Source: Gammaproteobacteria bacterium (GTDB lineage Bacteria > Pseudomonadota > Gammaproteobacteria > GRL18). Taken from it: DNA of 5,043 nt. The stretch is taken from contig WTAX01000220.1 in the NCBI GenBank assembly GCA_013139395.1, positions 1 through 5,043 of the forward strand, written 5' to 3'. Of this stretch, positions 1 to 5,043 are shown in pieces. Numbering within the stretch: the stretch's first letter is position 1; each line of letters starts with the position of its first letter. Under the pieces are notes generated by a model. The model had not been told where the DNA came from, did no database searches, and saw only the letters and a program-made list of their open reading frames with translations. A program made the position numbers and the translations under genes.

Positions 1-93
1 CCACCCGACCCCATACCGAACTCGGAAGTGAAACGTGTCATCGCCGATGATAGTTTGGGAGTTCCCATGCGAAAGTAGGTCACTGCCAGGGTT
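1..93 (+). rRNA. rrf: 5S ribosomal RNA, 3' part (5' end outside window)
   Basis: This is the 3' three quarters of a 5S rRNA, the small RNA of the large ribosomal subunit. The conserved blocks ACCCCAT, CCGAACTC, GAAGTGAAAC, CGCCGATG, CCCATGCGA and CACTGCCAGG occur in the same order as in E. coli 5S rRNA. By alignment from memory, base 1 corresponds to about E. coli position 27, so roughly 26 bases lie to the left. The 3' end is placed near 93 by the same alignment, with an uncertainty of a few bases. It is followed directly by an intrinsic terminator, so it is the last gene of an rRNA operon that extends leftward. Confidence 0.97.
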
Positions 94-100
94 ATACATG

Positions 101-144
101 AAAAAACCTCAAAATTAAATTAATTGATTTTGAGGTTTTTTTTT
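101..144 (+). terminator. Intrinsic terminator of the rRNA operon
   Basis: A perfect 15-base inverted repeat (AAAAAACCTCAAAAT at 101-115 and its complement at 127-141) encloses an 11-base loop and runs into an unbroken run of nine T (136-144). The spacing just after the 5S rRNA makes it the transcription stop of the rRNA operon. The A tract on the left and T tract on the right also make it a possible terminator on the minus strand, but no minus-strand gene enters it within the window. Confidence 0.88.
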
Positions 145-194
145 GCCTTTTTTTTCATAGCGCTTAATCATAAGTAATGCTAATATTGCTTATC

Positions 195-206
195 TATGAA
201 TTCATA
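195..206. promoter_or_regulatory. 12-bp perfect palindrome in the leader of the membrane-protein gene
   Basis: TATGAATTCATA reads the same on both strands and lies 25 bases before the start codon at 231, in the 86-base gap (145-230) after the rRNA terminator. This gap must hold any promoter of the membrane protein-mpl pair. It is AT-rich, with candidate boxes TTGCTT (186-191) and TATAAA (214-219), but their 22-base spacing is too long for a normal sigma-70 promoter. A regulatory role for the palindrome is only a possibility, because short palindromes are common in AT-rich DNA. Confidence 0.2.
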
Positions 207-230
207 AATAGTTTATAAATACAGGAATGT

Positions 231-734
231 ATGGAAGCACTAGTACGCTTATTTGGAAATATATGTCGATTAAAGAAGGGGCCGGAAGCTGTACCATCTT
301 CTATTAACTTATTTCTCATTTTATTTCTAATCAATTTTACTGTAGAAACATTGTTAGGAACTACAGTCTATTCATTTGGCCAGTCTGTTTTTTTAGCTTT
401 TTTTGCTATTCTCTCGCTTTTTGCATTTACCTGGGTATGGTTGTTTGTATTTGGTTTAAAAAATCGATACCTGCAAACGATAACAACATTAGTTGGTGTG
501 AGTCTTTTTACAAATATTGTTTGTTTTATACCAATAACAATTCTGTGGAAAATTGGAATTTTTTCAGATAATAGCTATGCAATGTTAAATCTATTTCTTA
601 TTGTTTGGGTATTATCAATATATGCGCATATATTTCGTTCTGCTTTGAATGTGTCATTTTTTCTTGGTTTTGCCCTCGCTATTACCTATTTTATTACCTT
701 TAATACTCTTGCTATCAATCTTACTGGAGCTTAA
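231..734 (+). CDS. Small integral membrane protein of unknown function (YIP1-like)
   Basis: The 167-residue product is almost entirely hydrophobic. I see five probable membrane helices, at about residues 24-44, 51-76, 83-106, 116-135 and 140-163, after a short basic N-terminus containing the stretch KKGPEAVPSS. I recall similar N-termini with a GPxxxPxS pattern in small uncharacterised membrane proteins of other gammaproteobacteria; the general build resembles the Yip1 fold, but I cannot assign a family with certainty. The start ATG is preceded by AGGA (223-226), a rather short 4 bases away. Another ATG at 227 is out of frame. The stop codon lies 4 bases before mpl and the mpl ribosome binding site lies inside this gene, so the two are probably cotranscribed and may be translationally coupled. 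No catalytic motif is visible. A role linked to peptidoglycan recycling is suggested only by position. Confidence 0.8.
   Translation: MEALVRLFGNICRLKKGPEAVPSSINLFLILFLINFTVETLLGTTVYSFGQSVFLAFFAILSLFAFTWVWLFVFGLKNRYLQTITTLVGVSLFTNIVCFIPITILWKIGIFSDNSYAMLNLFLIVWVLSIYAHIFRSALNVSFFLGFALAITYFITFNTLAINLTGA
725..730 (+). promoter_or_regulatory. Ribosome binding site that fixes the mpl start
   Basis: TGGAGC contains GGAG (726-729), 9 bases before the ATG at 739. It lies within the last codons of the upstream membrane-protein gene. It supports the start at 739, whose product begins MHVHILGICGTFMGG like other Mpl proteins, over an in-frame ATG at 649 that would overlap the upstream gene by 86 bases and add an unrelated hydrophobic stretch. 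Confidence 0.75.
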
Positions 735-738
735 TTTT

Positions 739-2187
739 ATGCATGTGCATATCCTTGGAATCTGCGGCACCTTTATGGGTGGAATTGCTTTATTGGCTCG
801 TGCCAATGGGCATAGAGTAACTGGTCAGGATGCTAATGTTTATCCACCAATGAGTACTCAACTTGAAGATCAGGGAATTGAACTTATTCAAGGTTTTGAT
901 GATGATATTATTAAAGAACTTAGTCCGGATGTGATTATTATAGGTAATGCACTTTCGAGGGGAAATTCAGCAGTTGAATATGTCCTGGAACAAAACTTAG
1001 CTTATACTTCTGGTGCACAATGGCTTGCTGAGAATATTTTACAAGATCGCTGGGTTTTAGCTGTCGCAGGAACACATGGCAAGACGACAAAAAGCAGTAT
1101 GCTTGCGTGGATACTGGAATATGCTGGTTTAAACCCTGGTTTCCTGATTGGTGGTGTTCCTGAGAATTTTGGTGTATCCGCTAGAAATGGTAATAATCCT
1201 TTTTTTGTTGTCGAAGCGGATGAATATGACACCGCTTTTTTTGATAAACGTTCCAAATTTGTTCATTACCATCCTCGGACAGTTATTTTAAATAATCTTG
1301 AATTTGATCATGCTGATATTTTTGAAGATCTGGGAGCTATAAAAAAACAATTCCATCATTTAATTCGTACTGTACCAGGAAATGGACTAATAATTTATCC
1401 GCAAGAAGATAACTCTCTGAAGGATGTGCTATCCATGGGCTGTTGGAGTCAATTAGAAAAATATTCAGAACAAGTTACTAACGATGGTTGGTCTACCAAG
1501 CTGATCTCAGAAAGTTCTCAATCTGCTGATGACTCTTCACTGGCTGATGGCTCCTTACGAGCTGACGGCTCCTTACGAGCTGATGACTCCTTACGAGCTG
1601 ACGGCTCCGTCTTTGAAGTCTATTGGAATGGAATATCTCAAGGAATCGTGAGATGGGATCTGCTTGGACTTCATAATGTCAGTAATGCAGTTGTTGCGAT
1701 TGCAGCAGCACGTCATTCTGGTGTGCCTGTCAAATATGCCATTGAAGCGTTGACAAAATTTAAAAATGTTAAGCGTAGAATGGAAGTTAAAGGTACGGTT
1801 AATGGTGTTACTGTTTATGACGACTTTGCCCATCATCCTACTGCTATTGCTACAACCATTGATGGTTTAAGACGTAAAATTGGCAATGAACAGCGCATTA
1901 TTGCAATTCTCGAACCACGCTCAAATACCATGAAAATGCAGGTTCATAACCAAACACTACCTGATTCTTTAGAACAAGCTGATCAGGTTTTTCTTTATTT
2001 ACCAGATGAGTACGCCAACAAATTTGATGATATGCTTGAATTATTGGGTAATAAAGGCCATGTTTACAATAATATAGAGCAATTAAAGTCAGCGGTACTT
2101 ACGCAGACAAAAAAAACTGACCATTTACTTGTGATGAGTAATGGTGGTTTTTGTGGCATTCATCAAAAGTTATTAGATGGTCTATAA
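739..2187 (+). CDS. mpl: UDP-N-acetylmuramate:L-alanyl-gamma-D-glutamyl-meso-diaminopimelate ligase
   Basis: Mpl is a cytoplasmic Mur ligase of peptidoglycan recycling. With ATP it joins the recovered tripeptide L-Ala-gamma-D-Glu-meso-DAP to UDP-MurNAc, bypassing MurC, MurD and MurE. The 482-residue product has an N-terminal UDP-binding domain opening with HILGICGTFMGG, the ATP P-loop GTHGKTT at 111-117, ADEYD at 160-164, NNLEFDHAD at 185-193, the HN pair at 312-313 of the central domain, and the C-terminal domain motifs YDDFAHHPTA (360-369) and LEPRSNTMKM (391-400). It ends in MSNGGFCGIHQKLLDGL. All the motifs I expect of the family are present, so it should be active. It is about 25 residues longer than E. 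coli Mpl (457, from memory). The excess is a low-complexity insert at residues 263-290 made of tandem copies of AD(G/D)SLR, lying between the segments WSTKLISES and VFEVYWNG that flank a variable loop in E. coli Mpl. The TAA stop is part of a 7-bp direct repeat bordering the downstream MITE-like element. Confidence 0.97.
   Translation: MHVHILGICGTFMGGIALLARANGHRVTGQDANVYPPMSTQLEDQGIELIQGFDDDIIKELSPDVIIIGNALSRGNSAVEYVLEQNLAYTSGAQWLAENILQDRWVLAVAGTHGKTTKSSMLAWILEYAGLNPGFLIGGVPENFGVSARNGNNPFFVVEADEYDTAFFDKRSKFVHYHPRTVILNNLEFDHADIFEDLGAIKKQFHHLIRTVPGNGLIIYPQEDNSLKDVLSMGCWSQLEKYSEQVTNDGWSTKLISESSQSADDSSLADGSLRADGSLRADDSLRADGSVFEVYWNGISQGIVRWDLLGLHNVSNAVVAIAAARHSGVPVKYAIEALTKFKNVKRRMEVKGTVNGVTVYDDFAHHPTAIATTIDGLRRKIGNEQRIIAILEPRSNTMKMQVHNQTLPDSLEQADQVFLYLPDEYANKFDDMLELLGNKGHVYNNIEQLKSAVLTQTKKTDHLLVMSNGGFCGIHQKLLDGL
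1525..1608 (+). repeat. In-frame 18-bp tandem repeat (minisatellite) inside mpl
   Basis: There are four full 18-base units (1525-1542, 1543-1560, 1561-1578, 1579-1596) and a 12-base partial unit (1597-1608). The consensus is GCTGAYGRCTCCTTACGA. Units 2-4 differ only at the Y and R positions; unit 1 is more diverged over its last 9 bases. Since 18 is a multiple of 3 the frame is kept, giving ADDSSL, ADGSLR, ADGSLR, ADDSLR, ADGS (residues 263-290). Copy-number change by slippage would alter protein length without a frameshift. The insert replaces a short surface loop relative to E. coli Mpl. Confidence 0.95.
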
Positions 2188-2192
2188 TTAAT

Positions 2193-2354
2193 GTAACTAC
2201 TCAGCATGTTACTTACAAAAAGTCTGTGGTTGCTTATTTTTATGACTTTGATTGTTTGAGCGCAGCGACATCTCGAAACAGAAAGTCAAAGTCATAAAAA
2301 TAAGTGACCATAGGCTTAACAAACGTTATTTAGAAATACACGCTGAGTAGTTAC
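2193..2354. mobile_element. MITE-like 162-bp palindromic element
   Basis: This element fills most of the 217-base gap between mpl and ubiX. Its ends are perfect 13-bp terminal inverted repeats, GTAACTACTCAGC (2193-2205) and GCTGAGTAGTTAC (2342-2354). A long hairpin lies inside (2220-2317). The direct repeat TAATTAA flanks it at 2185-2191 and 2355-2361, the left copy one base away from the terminal repeat; this could be a 7-bp target-site duplication, although it is AT-rich and could be chance. There is no room for a transposase, so it would be a non-autonomous element moved in trans. I do not recognise a named family. It could instead be a repeat-type RNA processing or termination signal. Confidence 0.6.
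2220..2317 (+). repeat. 32-bp inverted repeat forming a long hairpin
   Basis: The arms 2233-2251 (CTTATTTTTATGACTTTGA) and 2286-2304 are perfectly complementary over 19 bases. The pairing extends outward over 13 more positions (2220-2232 with 2305-2317) if four G-U pairs are allowed, giving 32 consecutive pairs in the plus-strand RNA. The 34-base loop (2252-2285) can form a smaller stem, TGTTT/AAACA then GAG/CTC with G2275 bulged, capped by CGCAGCGACAT. No T run follows, so it is not a classical intrinsic terminator. It could still weaken or process a transcript running from mpl into ubiX. Confidence 0.85.
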
Positions 2355-2404
2355 TAATTAAATAATATAAATTGTATCTTAACTCCCTATAATTGGTTGA
2401 TAAA

Positions 2405-3031
2405 ATGATTGATAAAGTCGTCACTCTCGCCGTTACCGGTGCATCAGGCTCACCTTATTTTATTCATTTATTAAAAAATCTACTTCTTGCTGATGTTAAA
2501 GTGAACCTGCTGCTTTCATCTGCGGCAAAAATAGTGATTAAAACGGAGTTAAATATCGATCTGCCTGAAGCAGCTCATGACATAAAAGGGTTTTTGTTAA
2601 ACTATTTTTCTCATGATTCAGACGCTGTTGAATATTCCGATTCTTTACTTAATATCTATGGCAAAGAGGAATGGACTTCTCCTGTTGCCAGCGGTTCAAA
2701 CCCGGCATATGCTATGGTCGTTTGTCCCTGTTCAATGGGTACATTATCTGCAATTTCTCAGGGAGCGAGTAATAATTTAATTGAACGTGCCGCCGATGTG
2801 ATATTAAAAGAGCAGCGACAACTCATTTTGTTGCCTAGAGAAATGCCCTTTTCGACAATTCATCTTGAGAACATGCTTAAACTCAGTCGTATGGGAGTTA
2901 CTATCATGCCGGCATCACCTGGTTTTTACCAGCAACCAGAATCTATTGATGATTTAGTGAGCTTTGTGGTGGCAAGAATTTTGGATCATTTGCAAATTGA
3001 GCATACCCTTGGCATGCGTTGGGGGAATTAA
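2405..3031 (+). CDS. ubiX: Flavin prenyltransferase UbiX
   Basis: UbiX is a cytoplasmic enzyme that attaches a dimethylallyl group to FMN, making the prenyl-FMN cofactor needed by the UbiD decarboxylase in ubiquinone synthesis. The 208-residue product has the FMN-binding TGASG (11-15), [11 protein letters not shown] (107-117), [10 protein letters not shown] (123-132), PREMPFS (144-150), HLENMLKLS (153-161) and [10 protein letters not shown] (169-178). By alignment from memory with P. aeruginosa UbiX, the catalytic and phosphate-binding residues are all kept: S14, K135, R145, E146, Y175 and R191. The length matches the family. The ATG at 2405 is chosen; a TTG at 2393 is in frame but adds only four residues not needed by the fold. 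Neither start has a good Shine-Dalgarno. The stop shares one base with the next gene's ATG, so the two form an operon. Confidence 0.97.
   Translation: MIDKVVTLAVTGASGSPYFIHLLKNLLLADVKVNLLLSSAAKIVIKTELNIDLPEAAHDIKGFLLNYFSHDSDAVEYSDSLLNIYGKEEWTSPVASGSNPAYAMVVCPCSMGTLSAISQGASNNLIERAADVILKEQRQLILLPREMPFSTIHLENMLKLSRMGVTIMPASPGFYQQPESIDDLVSFVVARILDHLQIEHTLGMRWGN
3021..3026 (+). promoter_or_regulatory. Ribosome binding site of the LON-domain gene
   Basis: The purine run GGGGGA, inside the last UbiX codons, lies 4 bases before the ATG at 3031. It supports starting translation at this ATG, which overlaps the ubiX TAA by one base (TAATG), rather than at an in-frame TTG at 3019. The arrangement suggests translational coupling to ubiX. 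Confidence 0.6.
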
Positions 3032-3648
3032 TGAACATCCCAGAGAGTAAACCCGTTATTATTAAAGCATTACCCCTTTTCCCCCTTAAATCAGTTTTAT
3101 TTCCAGATGGTGCTTTATCTCTAAAGGTCTTTGAAACTCGTTATCTGGATATGTTGAGTCAGTGTGAAAAAAATGGTGACGGCTTTGGAATTTGTTTAAT
3201 CAGTGAAGGAAATGAAGTCGGGATTGCACCCAATATCTTTCCAGTGGGTACACTGGTTCAAATTACTTTTTGGGAATATCGTAAAGACGGCCTGTTAGGC
3301 ATTTCTGTTAAAGGTGAGCAAAAGTTTAAAGTCATTAAAAAGTATGTTCATAAAAATGAACTGGTTGTTGCCGATGTTGAGCTATTAGAGCGAGAATCTG
3401 AATTGTTATTACCAGAACAATACCTGTCAATGGTTGTGGTGCTTAAAAAGATATTTTCTGCACTACAGCATCCATATATTACGTTACCTAAAAAATATGA
3501 TGACTCATGCTGGGTAGGTTCTCGCTTGAGTGAATTATTACCGATTTCATCACTAAAAAAACAGCGACTATTAGAACTATCTGAGCCTATGGGACGGCTG
3601 GCAATGCTATATGATGAAATGCTTAACCTTGGAATGATGTCTGAGTGA
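3031..3648 (+). CDS. Stand-alone LON substrate-binding-domain protein
   Basis: The 205-residue product matches the N-terminal substrate-binding domain of the ATP-dependent protease Lon (LON_substr_bdg, PUA-like fold) without the AAA+ ATPase or the Ser-Lys protease part. The hallmark start is present: LPLFPL at 14-19, a following VLFPDG, LKVFETRY at 31-38 and then DML. Further family-like features are GFGICLI (51-57), VGT (72-74) before a beta segment, and the helical C-terminal half with WVGSRLSELLPIS (161-173) and KQRLLEL (177-183). There is no Walker motif and no signal peptide, so it is a soluble cytoplasmic protein. Such short LON-domain proteins are widespread in bacteria and their role is not established; substrate recognition or adaptor functions are guesses. 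It is cotranslated with ubiX. Its last 26 bases overlap the 3' end of the opposing dedA gene. Confidence 0.92.
   Translation: MNIPESKPVIIKALPLFPLKSVLFPDGALSLKVFETRYLDMLSQCEKNGDGFGICLISEGNEVGIAPNIFPVGTLVQITFWEYRKDGLLGISVKGEQKFKVIKKYVHKNELVVADVELLERESELLLPEQYLSMVVVLKKIFSALQHPYITLPKKYDDSCWVGSRLSELLPISSLKKQRLLELSEPMGRLAMLYDEMLNLGMMSE
3623..3648. other. Convergent 3' overlap of the LON-domain gene and dedA
   Basis: The last 26 bases of both genes are shared on opposite strands: the plus-strand gene stops with TGA at 3646-3648 and the minus-strand gene with TAA at 3625-3623. The DNA thus encodes the LON protein's C-terminal residues on one strand and the DedA C-terminus (ending QTSFQG) on the other. 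There is no intergenic space for a dedicated terminator, and I see no GC-rich hairpin with a T run close by on either strand. Confidence 0.9.
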
Positions 3649-4336
3649 TCGTCAAAGAGACAAATGATGCCAAAAATAATGCAAAATAAGCAATACTCTT
3701 TTTAGTGCTGTTTTTAAATATGCTTGAACGTTTTATCCATAAAAACACGAGCAATGTGCAAAATCCCACCACTAATATACTCCAGAGTTCTAAGTGAACA
3801 AAGGTTTCAATTTTGTTGTAACTCAATGTAAAAGCTTCTCCCAGGAGAACTCCAGATAATATATACGCAGGGGCCCAAACTAAAGCAGATAAAATGTTGG
3901 TGATAAAAAATAATTTTCCTGACATTCCAAGGGTTCCGGCAATAGTAGGAATAACCGCTCTTATTGGCCCGACAAAACGTCCTATTGCGACACTATAAAC
4001 ACCGTATTGATGAAAAAAATGTTCACCTTTTATAAATTCATGGTGGTATCTTGTGTAAAGTTTTGAATTTTTTAAATGATCATGAAAGTAGACTCCAATC
4101 CAAAAGCTGATATTATCTCCAACGACAGCACCAGCAAAGGCCCAGAATAATGTTGGCCATAAATCTAAATGACCAGTGGCAATTAAACTACCAATTGCAA
4201 CTAGCGCCATAGAACCCGGGAAAAACAGCCCGACAAGTAATAGGGTTTCTAAAAATGCAATTAAAAAAATAAGCAGACCAGTATAGCTGCTTTGTTTGAT
4301 AAGCTCAGTAAAATCAATTGAGTATAAAAAATCCAT
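3623..4336 (-). CDS. DedA/VTT-family inner-membrane protein
   Basis: DedA proteins are polytopic inner-membrane proteins linked to envelope homeostasis, proton-dependent transport and, in some members, undecaprenyl-phosphate or phospholipid movement. The 237-residue product shows E30 in FLETLLLVGLFFPGS (28-42), GDNISFWIG (73-81) and the signature GRFVGPIRAVIPTIAG (119-134) with R120 and R126, which correspond by spacing to the essential arginines of E. coli YqjA. The position matching the acidic residue of the usual PGD motif is S42. The sequence from FLETLLLVG through NILSALVWAPAYIL most resembles, from memory, the DedA half of the two-domain DedA-PAP2 phosphatases, where PGT or PGS is common; no PAP2 domain follows here. 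Extra hydrophobic segments occur at about 183-200 and 214-231. The ATG at 4336 has AGG about 9 bases upstream. It lies 18 bases after the yadH-like gene, probably in one operon. Confidence 0.93.
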   Translation of the reverse strand: MDFLYSIDFTELIKQSSYTGLLIFLIAFLETLLLVGLFFPGSMALVAIGSLIATGHLDLWPTLFWAFAGAVVGDNISFWIGVYFHDHLKNSKLYTRYHHEFIKGEHFFHQYGVYSVAIGRFVGPIRAVIPTIAGTLGMSGKLFFITNILSALVWAPAYILSGVLLGEAFTLSYNKIETFVHLELWSILVVGFCTLLVFLWIKRSSIFKNSTKKSIAYFALFLASFVSLTITQTSFQG

Positions 4337-4354
4337 GAAAATCTAACCTGATAA

Positions 4355-5043
4355 TTATTTTTTAATACCGATGCCATTATTTAGCAGCCACAGGCATATA
4401 GACGTTAATAGCACAATAAAGCCGATGATGATCATAATTGCTGTTGCTAAACTGGCATCAGAGACACCGAGCATTCCCATGCGAAAGCCATTGACCATAT
4501 AAAGTACGGGATTAAATAAGGAAATATTGCGCCAAAATTCAGGCAGCATTTCAATGGAATAAAAAACTCCGCCCAGATAGGTAAGCGGGGTTAAAACAAA
4601 TGTCGGGACAATGGATATATCATCAAAAGTATTGGCAAAAATAGCATTGATCAGACCGGCAAGTGAAAACAGTGTGGCAGTTAATATCGCTACCACAAAT
4701 GTAGTGATATAGCTGGCAATTGAAATTTGTGTAAAAAATAAAGAAACGAGGGTAACAATGATACCTACAGTTAAACCTCGAGCAATTCCACCAGAGATAT
4801 AACCGGCGATAATAGTGATATTTGCAATGGGAGACACCAGTAACTCTTCAATATGATGATGAAATTTGGTGCCGTAAAAAGAGGAAACCACGTTAGAGTA
4901 AGAGTTAGTGATAATCGACATAATGATTAATCCGGGTACGATGTAATCCATATAAGTATAGCCATCAATGTTACTCAATTGAGAACCAATGAGCTGACCA
5001 AAGATAATGAAATACAATCCCATGGTAATCGCGGGTGGGATGA
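4355..5043 (-). CDS. yadH: ABC-2 type transporter permease, YadH-like (N-terminus cut by the window edge)
   Basis: This is the membrane subunit of an ABC-2 exporter. It closely follows E. coli YadH (256 residues, from memory) over TMxLYFIIFG, YIVPGLIIMS, IEELLVSP, AGYISGGIARGL, FSLAGLINAIFA, TFDDISIVPTFVLTPLTYLGG and the final membrane helix. Six hydrophobic segments are visible; IEELLVSP is the likely coupling region that contacts the ATPase. The frame stays open to the right edge: the codons before the internal ATG at 5023 read IPPAIT, matching VPPVIT in YadH, so that ATG is not the true start and about 25-30 residues lie outside. The partner ATPase (YadG-like) would be expected just upstream of this gene, beyond 5043. 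The substrate is unknown. Its stop is 18 bases before the dedA start. Confidence 0.93.
   Translation of the reverse strand, partial: IPPAITMGLYFIIFGQLIGSQLSNIDGYTYMDYIVPGLIIMSIITNSYSNVVSSFYGTKFHHHIEELLVSPIANITIIAGYISGGIARGLTVGIIVTLVSLFFTQISIASYITTFVVAILTATLFSLAGLINAIFANTFDDISIVPTFVLTPLTYLGGVFYSIEMLPEFWRNISLFNPVLYMVNGFRMGMLGVSDASLATAIMIIIGFIVLLTSICLWLLNNGIGIKK

Noticed and set aside
649..738. An upstream in-frame ATG that would give mpl a 30-residue N-terminal extension.
   Set aside because: It overlaps the preceding gene by 86 bases, encodes a Leu-rich stretch unlike any Mpl N-terminus, and the ATG at 739 has a good ribosome binding site and the expected N-terminal motif.
1002..1256. An 84-codon open frame on the minus strand inside mpl.
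   Set aside because: It lies wholly within conserved mpl motifs, has no family resemblance, and is best explained as a shadow frame.
1591..1836. An 81-codon open frame on the minus strand inside mpl, ending in the repeat.
   Set aside because: It is antisense to the conserved C-terminal domain of mpl and has no recognisable motif or ribosome binding site.
2193..2354. The palindromic element as an integron attC site, CRISPR repeat or classical intrinsic terminator.
   Set aside because: There are no attC core sites or cassette structure, no spaced direct repeats, and no T run after the hairpin. Terminal inverted repeats with a flanking direct repeat fit a MITE better.
2388..2393. A perfect TATAAT just before ubiX, possibly a -10 box.
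   Set aside because: No acceptable -35 box is found 16-18 bases upstream (TTGTAT at 2372-2377 is only 10 bases away), and transcription would start about 5 bases before the ATG, leaving almost no leader. The AT-rich context makes a chance match likely.
4355..5023. The ATG at 5023 as the start of the permease gene.
   Set aside because: The codons upstream to the window edge continue the YadH alignment (IPPAIT against VPPVIT), so the gene is cut by the window and the ATG is internal.

Overview
The window looks like chromosomal DNA of an AT-rich gammaproteobacterium. Mpl and UbiX read closely like the Escherichia coli and Pseudomonas aeruginosa proteins as I remember them, and the gene set (5S rRNA, mpl, ubiX, a stand-alone LON domain, dedA, yadH) is typical of that class. 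I cannot name the genus. Base composition looks uniformly AT-rich, with no obvious foreign island.

Layout. Positions 1-93 are the 3' part of a 5S rRNA, the end of an rRNA operon, followed by a strong intrinsic terminator (101-144). About 85 bases later a plus-strand group begins: a small five-helix membrane protein (231-734), and then mpl (739-2187), which starts 4 bases after that gene's stop codon. A 217-base gap follows. Most of it is a 162-bp element with 13-bp terminal inverted repeats and a 32-bp internal hairpin, flanked by a 7-bp direct repeat; it looks like a MITE. Then come ubiX (2405-3031) and a LON substrate-binding-domain protein (3031-3648), which share one base. On the minus strand a transporter permease of the YadH type (4355 to beyond the right edge) is followed, 18 bases downstream, by a DedA/VTT membrane protein (3623-4336). 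The 3' ends of the LON gene and the dedA gene overlap by 26 bp in convergent orientation.

Functions. Mpl reattaches recycled murein tripeptide to UDP-MurNAc, so it belongs to peptidoglycan recycling. UbiX makes the prenylated FMN cofactor used by UbiD in ubiquinone synthesis. The LON-domain protein has no assigned pathway. DedA and YadH are inner-membrane proteins; YadH would need an ATPase partner, probably encoded just outside the window.

The core genes are ordinary. The two unusual items are (i) an in-frame 18-bp minisatellite inside mpl (1525-1608), which inserts about 28 low-complexity residues into a conserved enzyme, and (ii) the MITE-like element directly after mpl, whose left flanking repeat contains the mpl stop codon. 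I see no evidence of a new multi-gene system.
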